Made by a program: the position numbers and the translations under genes | The notes under the pieces: model-generated | Seen by the model: only the letters and a program-made list of their open reading frames with translations | The model's database searches: none | What the model was told of the DNA's origin: nothing | NCBI RefSeq assembly: GCF_036959255.1 | Contig: NZ_JAWMTI010000010.1 | Span: forward strand, 157,349 to 221,348 | Direction of reading: 5' to 3' | DNA: 64,000 nt | Source: Olivibacter sp036959255 | Lineage (GTDB): Bacteria > Bacteroidota > Bacteroidia > Sphingobacteriales > Sphingobacteriaceae | Shown here: positions 9,390 through 17,912 of the stretch, in pieces | How positions within the stretch are numbered: position 1 is the stretch's first letter | Layout: every line of letters starts with the position of its first letter

Positions 9390-10166
9390 TTATACGGGTA
9401 AATGTTGTTTAACCAGAAAGTCAAGTACTTTATCAGCAACTAATTCAGGTGCTTGCATGGGCAAATTATGGTCTCCTTGCAAAGTGGTAAATTCGGCATT
9501 CCCTATATGCCTTGCCAAATATCTACCAGCTTCAAGGCAATTAGATTCACTACCATAGATTAACAATGTTTTCTTCATAATGCTGTTTAGCGGGGATTTT
9601 GAGAAATAATCAACCTCCCTCTCCATATCTTTTTTGATACTTGTACGATCAAATAAGTATTGATACATTCGGTGGTTTTTCTCTAATTGCCGTTTTCCCA
9701 TTTTAACTTTGGTCGTATCTGTAAAGTTCTGAATATAATGTTCTAGAAATTCCTTACTATAGATATCGATAATATCCATCGTTTTACGATCACCTGGATC
9801 CGGCGCTTCAATCAGGCTTAAACTATTAATTCTGTCAGGATGCGTTAAGCATGTATTTAATGCTACCAATCCTCCGAAACTATAACCAACCAGGTGTATA
9901 TCCTCAAGCTTTAAGGCGTCTAATAAACCGATTAAATCATTAGACATATCATTGAAACGGTAGCCGCTGTCAACCTGGGAAGAAAGGCCATGACTTTTCA
10001 AATCGTACATGACAACATGAAAGTATTTCGCTAGAAGTGGCGCTATTCTAAAATAGTATACCGAAAGGTTACTGAACATACCATGTATTAATACGATTGT
10101 TTGAGGGGAAGTTTTGTTCAGCTCTTGTATGTGTATTTCTCTATTCTGAATCTTGATATGTGGCAT
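9390..10166 (-). CDS. Alpha/beta hydrolase, first gene of the glycosyl/acyl operon
   Basis: A 258-residue alpha/beta-hydrolase. The oxyanion-hole region reads LIHGM, the nucleophile elbow is GYSFGG (serine about residue 96), and the catalytic histidine is in GDHN near residue 238. The usual acid-strand aspartate is not obvious: the strand reads YGSESNC. I start it at the ATG at 10166; the frame extends three codons to TTG codons. It is the first gene of the operon that continues with two glycosyltransferases and two acyltransferases. It could release or trim an acyl chain, or act as a thioesterase. Confidence 0.8.
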   Translation of the reverse strand: MPHIKIQNREIHIQELNKTSPQTIVLIHGMFSNLSVYYFRIAPLLAKYFHVVMYDLKSHGLSSQVDSGYRFNDMSNDLIGLLDALKLEDIHLVGYSFGGLVALNTCLTHPDRINSLSLIEAPDPGDRKTMDIIDIYSKEFLEHYIQNFTDTTKVKMGKRQLEKNHRMYQYLFDRTSIKKDMEREVDYFSKSPLNSIMKKTLLIYGSESNCLEAGRYLARHIGNAEFTTLQGDHNLPMQAPELVADKVLDFLVKQHLPV

Positions 10167-10344
10167 CGGCAACAAATTATAAACTCGCTGCTGCTAAAAT
10201 ACATGGTCTTCAATTGAATTATGCATGGGGAACACAAAGCATTTTGTTCACTTTTTATGCGTTCTTAAAAAACAACTTTTGATTATTGTAACAATTTTTC
10301 GAAAAAATAATCTATAAGGTTAAAAAAAAGAAAGAATTTGATTC

Positions 10345-10719
10345 ATGAACCTTATTGGTAACTTAATTTGGCTCCTTTGTGGCGGTTTTTTGGCAGCCCT
10401 AGGTTATTTAATTGGCGGAATAGTATTATGCTTAACTATCATTGGTATTCCTTTTGGCATACAATGTTTTAAATTGGCAGCCATTGTCTTATTTCCTTTC
10501 GGCAAGCGCGTTGTCAACAGCCCGAGCTCGTCCGGTTGTTTAAATTTAGTAGCCAATTTAATTTGGATTCTGTGCGGAGGCTTATATACGGCACTCAATC
10601 ATCTATTTTGGGCCTTTATTCTGGCGATCACGATCATTGGTATCCCATTCGCGAAACAACATCTCAAACTTCTGGAAATATCGCTCTCTCCGTTTGGAAA
10701 GAAAGTAGTAGAAAATTAA
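10345..10719 (+). CDS. YccF-domain inner membrane protein
   Basis: A 124-residue membrane protein made of two copies of the YccF (DUF307) repeat. Each begins NLIGNLIW or NLVANLIW, continues with a hydrophobic helix, then IIGIPFG/IIGIPFA and a PFGK end. This matches YccF of enterobacteria in layout though slightly shorter. The biochemical role of the family is not established. It is a single gene, divergent from the glycosyl/acyl operon, with about 178 bases between them. Confidence 0.88.
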   Translation: MNLIGNLIWLLCGGFLAALGYLIGGIVLCLTIIGIPFGIQCFKLAAIVLFPFGKRVVNSPSSSGCLNLVANLIWILCGGLYTALNHLFWAFILAITIIGIPFAKQHLKLLEISLSPFGKKVVEN

Positions 10720-10750
10720 GGGGTGGATTAACCTCTCTTATTGCGTAATG

Positions 10751-11254
10751 CTATTTGCCAGAAGAACAATTCCTTATTTGATCTAGTATTAATTGGGAAT
10801 AAGTTTTTAATTGTAAAATGTGGTGATTTAAACCATTGTATAGAACAAGAAAGATAAGCAACCAAGCGGAAAGCACACCCACGATAGAAATAACCTGTAT
10901 TCCAAACAAATAGAATATATAGAACGCCAGAACCAGCAAAAACAAGGTAAGGGAAATTATCCCTTTTATTATCGTCGGTTTACTACACAACTGCACACCA
11001 TAGACTATTTTCGTCCCACGCTCAGTAGAAAACAATTTAAATGACACTTCCCCGGCTCCTCTAAAGCTTTCATATACTGATGGTTCTCGCTTAATTTGTA
11101 TAAGGTCCTCATGAACTTGCATCCATGATCGGATCGCTACTTGTTGATTGTCATAATTCGTTATATTGCTGCTACGTAAGTGGTCAATAATGTCGTTTTT
11201 CGACAAGTTGAGGTATATTACACCCGTTGGAAAAACATTCTTTACTAGTTTCAT
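10751..11254 (-). CDS. Unknown protein with two membrane helices
   Basis: I do not recognise this 167-residue protein. The first 90 residues look soluble and alternate beta strands, with a segment from about 45 to 90 reminiscent of small stress-response or polyketide-cyclase-like sheets. Two adjacent hydrophobic helices follow at about 95-117 and 119-140. It is convergent with the YccF gene. No motif indicates an activity. Confidence 0.6.
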   Translation of the reverse strand: MKLVKNVFPTGVIYLNLSKNDIIDHLRSSNITNYDNQQVAIRSWMQVHEDLIQIKREPSVYESFRGAGEVSFKLFSTERGTKIVYGVQLCSKPTIIKGIISLTLFLLVLAFYIFYLFGIQVISIVGVLSAWLLIFLVLYNGLNHHILQLKTYSQLILDQIRNCSSGK

Positions 11255-11440
11255 AACTGATTCACAATATGCTTGTATTCAAACCAAAGCTCAATAGCTC
11301 TAATATACGCATTTGTGATAATTTCACAATTATTATGTGAATATTTGTTTATCGAAGAGAAATATGGGCAAATTTCTGTCTACATAAGTGGTTTAGCTTA
11401 GCACATGGAAACATGAGCTATCTATTCATTTACCTTGGGA

Positions 11441-12028
11441 TCAACGGATTAAATTTAATGCTTCTTTTATATACACCTCCCCTTCGGCATCATAGGATAA
11501 GGAAAGTGCGAAACGATGCCCATGGGCATCCATTTTTAACAGCGATTTCTTTAAGATATTTACAATTTTATCGCGATGTTTGGGGTAAAACTCTTCATAT
11601 TGATAAGCTAAGAAAACTAAGCAAAGTGCGTTTTCCATTGTTTGAACCGCCGAATTTACTTTGATTTTCTTCTTAAGGATCATATCTTCAACTGCATGAA
11701 CCTGATCGGTGGAGTAACCAACCTCTTTTAGTATTTCGCCTGCTTTATTTGCGTGATAAGAGGCCAGTTCTTTCCGCCATTTTAAATAACCTTCTCTACC
11801 GGGTGCGTATTGCTCGCGCGGAATCTCCCATCGGCCGATATGCTGGCATCTGGAAGCAAGAAGGAGCATTTCGTCTGCTTCCGGATCTAATTGCCTTACC
11901 CAATCGTACAATTTGATTGCGAGAAAATACTCCTGGGGAAAAGATTCCCCATTCCAGGTAATTTGATTTGGATCTTTTTTGTTATAAGCGTCAAATAAAT
12001 CAAATGCTTGTTGCAGTTTATTGTTCAT
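11441..12028 (-). CDS. DUF4202 family protein
   Basis: The protein of about 195 residues matches the DUF4202 family by its size and by conserved segments such as LLASRCQHIGRWEIPR and YLKWRKEL. Histidines and acidic residues are spread in an all-helical arrangement reminiscent of HD-type phosphohydrolases, but no complete HD motif is evident and no activity is known for the family. The start is the ATG at 12028; the frame continues three codons upstream to a TTG. The gene stands alone, with a 46-bp palindrome in the upstream gap. Confidence 0.75.
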   Translation of the reverse strand: MNNKLQQAFDLFDAYNKKDPNQITWNGESFPQEYFLAIKLYDWVRQLDPEADEMLLLASRCQHIGRWEIPREQYAPGREGYLKWRKELASYHANKAGEILKEVGYSTDQVHAVEDMILKKKIKVNSAVQTMENALCLVFLAYQYEEFYPKHRDKIVNILKKSLLKMDAHGHRFALSLSYDAEGEVYIKEALNLIR

Positions 12029-12166
12029 ATATCCCAAGGATAAGATGAAGTAAAAATAAGATATTGTCCGCGATGTAAATAATTTTTTATCAATTAAAGA
12101 ACACTATTTCTGTGAAGAACGACGGATTGCCTTCTCAGATCAATTCTCAAAGGTCGGTTTAGACGA

Positions 12167-12212
12167 AATGGCCTACTATTGAAGAAATCGATTTCTTCAA
12201 TAGTAGGCCATT
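12167..12212. repeat. 46-bp perfect palindrome
   Basis: The left arm (12167-12188, starting AATGGCCTACTATTG) is followed by CG and then its exact reverse complement (12191-12212), so all 46 bases form one perfect inverted repeat without a spacer. It lies 24 bases beyond the stop codon of the DUF4249 gene and about 140 bases before the start of the DUF4202 gene. Neither side has a T-tract, so it is not a standard intrinsic terminator. It could still form a long hairpin at the 3' end of the receptor operon transcript. Confidence 0.95.
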
Positions 12213-12236
12213 CATACTAAATTATTTCGCTTTCGC

Positions 12237-13127
12237 CTAGGGGACCCTGATTTCTTTACTTTGTGAATTATGAGCGCTAAAATACCCCAAAGCATTCCCT
12301 TTTATATTACTAACCGGGTTAGCTGGAGTAGCGGATTGATTATCACCTGTTGCGCTATTATCTAAACTGAAGAAGTACTTATATACACTTTGATCGATAC
12401 CTAACATCTCCACCCGCACAAGATCTCCACTCCTAATCCGTCTATTCTCCGGATTATCTTCATCCTCACCAACATCAGCGTATAACCGGATTGAATTTGC
12501 CTTTCCATTAGACAATTCATCGTTTATGACAAATATCTGTTTCTTTTTTACGTCATTTACAAATAATAGAAAGCGATAATTATTCGCGACATTTCCCGGA
12601 TCTTGGAAATCTACCGTAGGCAGTTTATAATTGTCACCGAATATGAGATCGTCTACAATATAAAGACTGTCCATTTTAACTAATGCCGGCATCGTTGACG
12701 TAGAAGTAAATGTTTCGGTGCCTATCTGGACATCCAGCTTATAAGTGTGGCCTTCAACACCTTTTAAAGTAGGTGAAGTATAGGTTCCGGCTGCTGTCTC
12801 CTGTAGCTCGTAGGTTTCTGTACCTTCGCTGATAACTACCCGCGCACCGGCAACGGTTATTCGGCTATTATCTTCGTTAAAATCTTTCGTTTTGCTTATT
12901 AGCACTTTACAGCCACCTTCCTGATCCGTTATTATTCCTTCTATTACATAACGTTGATCGGCTCCTTTGAGCTCAATATCAATTTCCTTTTCGCAAGAGG
13001 AATTTAATAATACCCCCATCGCAAGGCATATGATCGTTAATGACCTATTCCAGTATTTTTTAAAGACCGCATAGACCCTAAAATTTGAACAATGGTTCAT
13101 CATAAAGTATATATTATTCGAATGCAT
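12237..13127 (-). CDS. DUF4249 lipoprotein partner of the TonB-dependent receptor
   Basis: A 296-residue lipoprotein. The N-terminus has a basic segment, a hydrophobic helix and a lipobox ending in LLNSSC around residue 45. The body then shows the DUF4249 pattern: GADQRYVIEG, GCKVLISKTKDFN, and an Ig-like first domain that resembles the start of TonB-receptor partners. The family is typically found downstream of a CarboxypepD_reg-like TonB receptor, exactly as here (nine bases after it). The likely role is a surface-exposed partner in substrate capture. Alternative ATG starts exist at 13103 and 13100, which would shorten the leader. Confidence 0.85.
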   Translation of the reverse strand: MHSNNIYFMMNHCSNFRVYAVFKKYWNRSLTIICLAMGVLLNSSCEKEIDIELKGADQRYVIEGIITDQEGGCKVLISKTKDFNEDNSRITVAGARVVISEGTETYELQETAAGTYTSPTLKGVEGHTYKLDVQIGTETFTSTSTMPALVKMDSLYIVDDLIFGDNYKLPTVDFQDPGNVANNYRFLLFVNDVKKKQIFVINDELSNGKANSIRLYADVGEDEDNPENRRIRSGDLVRVEMLGIDQSVYKYFFSLDNSATGDNQSATPANPVSNIKGNALGYFSAHNSQSKEIRVP

Positions 13128-13136
13128 GGCAGTAAT

Positions 13137-15458
13137 TTATTTAAACTTAAAATTGTAAGACACTGAAGGGATAAACTTAAAAAGAGCGATTTGATTAGCA
13201 ACCGTCTTATTTGGATCGTTTTTGCTATCCATAAACTCAATGGTATAAGCGTTTTCTCTGCCATAGGCATTGTATAAACTAAAGCTGAGCTCCGAGCTCC
13301 ATCTCTTTTTCTGCTTTAATTGCATGGTGGCCCCTAAATCTAAACGGTGATAGTTAGGCATACGATAACTGTTACGTGCTGTATAATAATAAACTGTACG
13401 ATCGTCTATGGTATACTTTCCTGCCGGAAATGTAACAGCGTCACCTGTATAAAACACCCAATTGGCAGACAGGCTCCACTTCTCGTTTAGTTGATACATC
13501 GCTACAATAGCGATGTCGTGTGTTCGATCTTGTCGGGCATTATACCATTCATTATTATTGATTCCATCGATCTTACGTTCTGTTTTTGACAAGGTATAGC
13601 TTACCCAACCTGTTAATCTTCCAGTACTCTTCTTTAGCAGCCATTCAATCCCATATGCCCTACCTTTTCCATATAGTAATTCAGTTTCTATCGCATTGTT
13701 GCTATTGTAAACATCGGCACCATCTCGATAATCAATTTGGTTTTGAAGCGTCTTATAGTAGGATTCAACGCTAAGTTCATAACGGTTATCGGCCAAATTT
13801 TTGTAATAACCGATGGAGAATTGATCGGACAGTTCCGGTTTAATAATATTTGTACTTGCGATCCATTTGTCTGTTGGGCTGGTACTCGTACTGTTGGAAA
13901 TTAAATGAAGATATTGCGCATTACGGACATAAGAAGCTTTTACCGAATTCGTGCTGTTCCATTGATAACTCGCCGCCACGCGAGGTTCAAGATTCATATA
14001 GGTTTTGACAAAATCACCTTTGCCATAGCTTGTGGTATCGACAACTTTACCTTCGCTGTTTACATTGTAAAAATCGCCCGCTCCTAAAATACTGAAGGTA
14101 CTCAGTCGCAAACCGTAAGTTAAATTAAACTTGTCCGAAACTTTCCAGGTATTACTGGCATAGAGTCCATTTTCCCAAGAGTATCGATTCTGCATGCGGA
14201 TATCGTTAATCGAAGACTCTGCGTTTCTGCTTCTTACTTCACCAGGTTTAATATTGTGATACACAGAATTCAACCCCACTCTTATACTGTTACGGTTATT
14301 GGGATACCACTGAAACTCTTGCTTGAAATTATAATCTCGTATATTTGATCGAATATCAAAATTATTAGTTCCACTGTTAATAGAAATATTATAGTCGTAG
14401 TTACTGTAGATCAACGATGTATTTGAAAATAATTTGCTATTAAAAACGTGATTCCAACGCATGGTCGCGGTTTTATTACCCCAATCAAGCCCGAATAGAT
14501 CGCCAACACCAAGATGATCTTTTCCTAAATAGCCAGAAAAATAAATACGATCTTTTTCACCTAGCTGGTAGTTTAGTTTCGCATTTAAATCATAAAAATA
14601 TAAGGAATTACTATTTATACTTGAATCATTTGATAACTTTAAGAACATATCGGCATAAGTTCTTCGTCCTGTTAAAAGGAAAGAGGATTTACCCGTTTGT
14701 ATGGGACCTTCCACATTTAGTTTGGCAGAGATGAGCCCTACGCCTCCGCTAACGTTGAAATCTTGATTATTACCATCATTCATCTTAATATCAAGAACAG
14801 AGGATAATCTCCCCCCATACTGTGCAGGCATCCCGGATTTATAAACTGATACATCTTTTATTGCATCTGAATTAAATGTTGAGAAGAAACCCAATAAATG
14901 CGAGGCATTGTATACATTAGCTTCATCCAACAACACCAAGTTTTGATCGGCTGCACCACCGCGAACGTACATGCCGCTGCTGCCATCTCCTGCAGACTTA
15001 ATACCTGGCAGCAACTGCAACACCTTGACGACATCTTTCTCTCCCATTAAAACCGGGACTTTTGCAATTTCGCTTGGTGTAACCCGTTCCATGCCCATCT
15101 GCGGACTGCTTAAGCTTCTACCTCTGCTCGAAGAAATTACAACTTCTTCCAGCGCTTGTGCACCGTCAATGAGTTCAACATGTAAGGTGATATCCTTATT
15201 AACATCAATCTGTTGATTATAGGCTGCAAATGATACGTTGGAAATGGTGAGCTCATAGCTACCTGCCGGTAAGGTTAACGAATAAAAACCATATTCGTTA
15301 GTTTGTGTAACATACCTCCCCCCCGCGCTTATAGTCGCGCCAATAATGGTTTCTCCTTTACTGGCAGATTTAACCGTGCCACTTACGGTGAACTTATTTT
15401 GAGAAAAACATGGATGAGCAAACAATGCTCCGATAATAAAGAATAGAAAAGCTTTCAT
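13137..15458 (-). CDS. TonB-dependent receptor with CarboxypepD_reg-like domain
   Basis: A large outer-membrane receptor of about 773 residues. I start it at the ATG at 15458, which gives a clean signal peptide ending CFSQ; an in-frame ATG at 15488 adds ten non-signal residues. The order is a carboxypeptidase-regulatory-like beta sandwich (about residues 25-105), a plug domain with GMYVRGG and YGGRLSSVLDIK, and a 22-strand barrel ending in FKFK with the aromatic-type C-terminus. It takes up a substrate using TonB energy. The following DUF4249 lipoprotein is its partner. No SusD is present, so this is not a classical polysaccharide utilisation locus; the substrate may be a peptide, protein or metal complex. 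Confidence 0.92.
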   Translation of the reverse strand: MKAFLFFIIGALFAHPCFSQNKFTVSGTVKSASKGETIIGATISAGGRYVTQTNEYGFYSLTLPAGSYELTISNVSFAAYNQQIDVNKDITLHVELIDGAQALEEVVISSSRGRSLSSPQMGMERVTPSEIAKVPVLMGEKDVVKVLQLLPGIKSAGDGSSGMYVRGGAADQNLVLLDEANVYNASHLLGFFSTFNSDAIKDVSVYKSGMPAQYGGRLSSVLDIKMNDGNNQDFNVSGGVGLISAKLNVEGPIQTGKSSFLLTGRRTYADMFLKLSNDSSINSNSLYFYDLNAKLNYQLGEKDRIYFSGYLGKDHLGVGDLFGLDWGNKTATMRWNHVFNSKLFSNTSLIYSNYDYNISINSGTNNFDIRSNIRDYNFKQEFQWYPNNRNSIRVGLNSVYHNIKPGEVRSRNAESSINDIRMQNRYSWENGLYASNTWKVSDKFNLTYGLRLSTFSILGAGDFYNVNSEGKVVDTTSYGKGDFVKTYMNLEPRVAASYQWNSTNSVKASYVRNAQYLHLISNSTSTSPTDKWIASTNIIKPELSDQFSIGYYKNLADNRYELSVESYYKTLQNQIDYRDGADVYNSNNAIETELLYGKGRAYGIEWLLKKSTGRLTGWVSYTLSKTERKIDGINNNEWYNARQDRTHDIAIVAMYQLNEKWSLSANWVFYTGDAVTFPAGKYTIDDRTVYYYTARNSYRMPNYHRLDLGATMQLKQKKRWSSELSFSLYNAYGRENAYTIEFMDSKNDPNKTVANQIALFKFIPSVSYNFKFK

Positions 15459-15503
15459 CATGCATCTTATTTTAATGCATGACAACATACTTCGGCTATA
15501 CCC

Positions 15504-15812
15504 CTATTTGTTTTTCAAAGGTTTTTTCTTAAAGGGAATATTTCCTTGTGAAGACAAAAAGGCATTTACTTCATCTTTACTATAAACAATTTTACCTTTT
15601 TTGGTCCCGTAATTAATAACTGCAGAGGTAATATGAGACGGATCGACCTGATTTCCATACCTTTTGGGGTAATGTTCTTCAATACCAATCCATGGTTTAT
15701 CCTTGTGTATATAATATCGTATAACAATATAGTCCAAACTATCGCTCAACACAGGACCTTCCGAATCTTCAAAACCTAGTTTTAAAAGATCATTACGATT
15801 TATCGTTGCCAT
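15504..15812 (-). CDS. Small protein of unknown function (102 aa)
   Basis: I do not recognise this protein. It is a compact, lysine-rich soluble protein with no signal peptide. It begins at an ATG preceded by AAGAAG as a possible ribosome-binding site. Strand and charge patterns look like a genuine folded protein, and the codon use resembles the neighbours. It lies 45 bases before the TonB receptor gene on the same strand, so it may be co-transcribed with it. Confidence 0.55.
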   Translation of the reverse strand: MATINRNDLLKLGFEDSEGPVLSDSLDYIVIRYYIHKDKPWIGIEEHYPKRYGNQVDPSHITSAVINYGTKKGKIVYSKDEVNAFLSSQGNIPFKKKPLKNK

Positions 15813-15937
15813 TACTTCTTGTTTAAATCAACTGCCTATCTCCTATTTTTTCAGATTGAGGCAACTATTAAACAAACAATATATCGCAACTTTTGTTCAT
15901 TCTCCGAAGCAACCTAATAGACCGCTCCTTTTACGTT

Positions 15938-16177
15938 TTAAAGCTTTGTTGAGCGAAAATGAGCGCTTATTGCTCTTCCAATATTATCGATACTTTGTTG
16001 ATCAGCGACGCCATTAACCAAATGCCAGGCCCCTTCGCTATTATTGGTGATAGATAGCTGTTTGCCCGCACCCCTATTAACCACAAAAATATCTCCTTGT
16101 CTTAGTACATCCACTGTTTCAATTTTCCCGGTTCCATCGATATCGATATTCATTTTACTGTTCTTGTTAGGTACCAT
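15938..16177 (-). CDS. Small protein of unknown function (79 aa)
   Basis: A short, soluble, glycine- and aspartate-rich protein without a signal peptide or recognisable motif. Its first half has the strand pattern of a small beta barrel (MNIDIDGTGK, VLRQGDIFVV) and the second half a short helix. An in-frame second ATG would remove the first eight residues. It is divergent from the CinA-type gene, with about 216 bases between them. I find no functional clue. Confidence 0.5.
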   Translation of the reverse strand: MVPNKNSKMNIDIDGTGKIETVDVLRQGDIFVVNRGAGKQLSITNNSEGAWHLVNGVADQQSIDNIGRAISAHFRSTKL

Positions 16178-16393
16178 AATGATTTTTTTTTATTCCTTTA
16201 ATCAGTTCAATCAATAAGATACAATATCCCTGCCACAGACAAGTAGGTTTATACAAGAAATTTGGCCATATTTTTATGGTGTACTAAAATCTGCAATAGC
16301 GTGTCTTTAATCTTGGATAGGTTCATCTACCTTCAAAACGGCAAACGAACAAAATAAAACAATAATGGTTATTACATTAATAATGAAGTGATC

Positions 16394-16909
16394 ATGATAA
16401 AAGCAGATTCAGTTTCAATAGAGCAATGTGCCAAATTGCTCAAGGATCGTCGATTGACGATTGCTTTTGCAGAAAGTGCAACCGGAGGTGTTTTAACATC
16501 AACGTATGCAAAACTACCAAATGCAGGAACATTTTTAAAGGGGGGCATCGTCTGTTACGATGCAAAACTTAAAGAAGAACTTTTAGGGGTGCCCAAAGGT
16601 TTAATAGATCAATATTCTCCCGAATCAAAAGAAGTAACACAAGAAATGGCTGTTCTATTAAAGAACTTGATCGATGCCGACGTGCTCGTTGCAGTTACCG
16701 GGTTACTTAGTGCAGGCGGTAGTGAAAGCGCAGAAAAACCAGTTGGAACGATGTTTTACAGCATCGCCCTCGGTGATAAAGTAATGAATTGCCGTGAATT
16801 GTTTAAGGGAACACCGGATGCCATTGTCAGCCAAACGATCGAACAAATAGGGAAAACAATTACAAAAACACTGATAAATCACCAGCCCTCAAAAAATATA
16901 GTGAATTAA
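16394..16909 (+). CDS. CinA family protein (PncC-type nicotinamide-nucleotide amidohydrolase domain)
   Basis: This 171-residue protein is a stand-alone CinA C-terminal domain. It shows the family hallmarks AESATGGVLTS near residue 25, GIVCYDAKLKEELLGV, and AVTGLLSAGG. Family members deamidate nicotinamide mononucleotide to nicotinate mononucleotide in pyridine nucleotide recycling. Several do so without the N-terminal MoaB-like domain found in full-length CinA. I start it at the ATG at 16394 rather than the GTG two codons upstream. It is convergent with the molybdenum cofactor operon, which may be only a coincidence. Confidence 0.85.
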   Translation: MIKADSVSIEQCAKLLKDRRLTIAFAESATGGVLTSTYAKLPNAGTFLKGGIVCYDAKLKEELLGVPKGLIDQYSPESKEVTQEMAVLLKNLIDADVLVAVTGLLSAGGSESAEKPVGTMFYSIALGDKVMNCRELFKGTPDAIVSQTIEQIGKTITKTLINHQPSKNIVN

Positions 16910-16958
16910 TTCTATCAAATTCGGCCATCGCAAACAAGCGTAATAAATTGATTACTAA

Positions 16959-17873
16959 CTAACCGTGATCGAAGCCTTTCTTTATTTTAAAAACATGTAA
17001 AATAGCTGGAAATAAAGCATCCATACTTTCCTCCACTCCTTTGGTTGAGCCTGGCAATGTGATAACTAACATTGCTCCGATAAAGCCTGCTACCCCTCTA
17101 GACAACATTGATAAAGGGGTGCGTTGCTGCCCGTAGGCACGAGCGGCTTCCATAACGCCCGGAATCTCCTGATCCAACAAGGGCTTTATAGCATCCGGGG
17201 TTGTATCGCGAGGCGAAAGGCCCGTGCCACCGGTGTAAAGTAGCAGCTGATAATCGTTTTCTTTAAAATAGTTTGCTTTTTCCTGAATGATCTCTTTCTC
17301 ATCGGGTACGACAACGTACTCACTCACTTGAATGCCATGTTTCTTTAACTTGTTAACTATAATTTTACCGGAACGATCTTCTTTTAAGCCTCGTGCAATA
17401 CTATCTGAGCAAACCACCACCGCACATTTAAATGGTTTTTGCACCATTTCCTGTAATAGGTCAGATTTACCTCCCTTTTTGCTTTCCAACCTTATTCCTG
17501 TTATCTCAATGGCTTTATCAATTGGTTTAAGCATGTCATAAATCGTGAGTGCAACATTCATTGCTCCGTGCATTGCTTCTACTTCTACCCCAGTTTTGTA
17601 AATTGTATGTACTTCCACGTGGACAATGATCGATAAATCCTGTAGGTCAAAACTGATATGAGCATATTCGATGGGAACAGGATGGCAATCAGGAACAAAA
17701 TCAGCTGTTTTTTTAATTGCCAATAAACCTGAAGCTCTCGAAAATTCAAAAACATCTCCTTTCGGAACTTCTTTATTAATGATGGCCTTTATCGTGTCTT
17801 CCGAAGAAACCTTTATAATAGCCACAGCAATTGCTTGTCGTAAGGTGTTAAATTTATAGGTGATGTCAACCAT
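16959..17873 (-). CDS. moaC: Bifunctional molybdenum cofactor protein MoaC-MogA/MoaB
   Basis: The 304-residue fusion has a MoaC domain (about residues 1-145), which with MoaA makes cyclic pyranopterin monophosphate. It keeps the catalytic MHGAMNVALTIYDMLKPIDK region with the aspartate and lysine. A MogA/MoaB domain (about 148-304) follows, with TGGTGLSPRD and LPGST, which adenylates molybdopterin before metal insertion. It is the last gene of the minus-strand operon that starts with the IorA-type gene, 39 bases behind the MoeB-like gene. Fusing an early and a late pathway step is known in Bacteroidota. Confidence 0.92.
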   Translation of the reverse strand: MVDITYKFNTLRQAIAVAIIKVSSEDTIKAIINKEVPKGDVFEFSRASGLLAIKKTADFVPDCHPVPIEYAHISFDLQDLSIIVHVEVHTIYKTGVEVEAMHGAMNVALTIYDMLKPIDKAIEITGIRLESKKGGKSDLLQEMVQKPFKCAVVVCSDSIARGLKEDRSGKIIVNKLKKHGIQVSEYVVVPDEKEIIQEKANYFKENDYQLLLYTGGTGLSPRDTTPDAIKPLLDQEIPGVMEAARAYGQQRTPLSMLSRGVAGFIGAMLVITLPGSTKGVEESMDALFPAILHVFKIKKGFDHG

Positions 17874-17912
17874 ATCAATTATTTTATTTTTCCGTAATAC
17901 GCTACAAAATTC

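Noticed and set aside
3773..10166. Calling the acyl/glycosyl operon a nonribosomal peptide cluster because of the condensation-like domains
   Set aside because: There is no adenylation, carrier-protein or thioesterase module; the acyltransferases are stand-alone PapA-like proteins.
12167..12212. Calling the palindrome an intrinsic terminator
   Set aside because: No T-tract follows the stem in either direction, so it is listed as a repeat only.
13137..15458. Calling the receptor pair a polysaccharide utilisation locus
   Set aside because: No SusD, glycoside hydrolase or sensor lies next to it; the partner is DUF4249.
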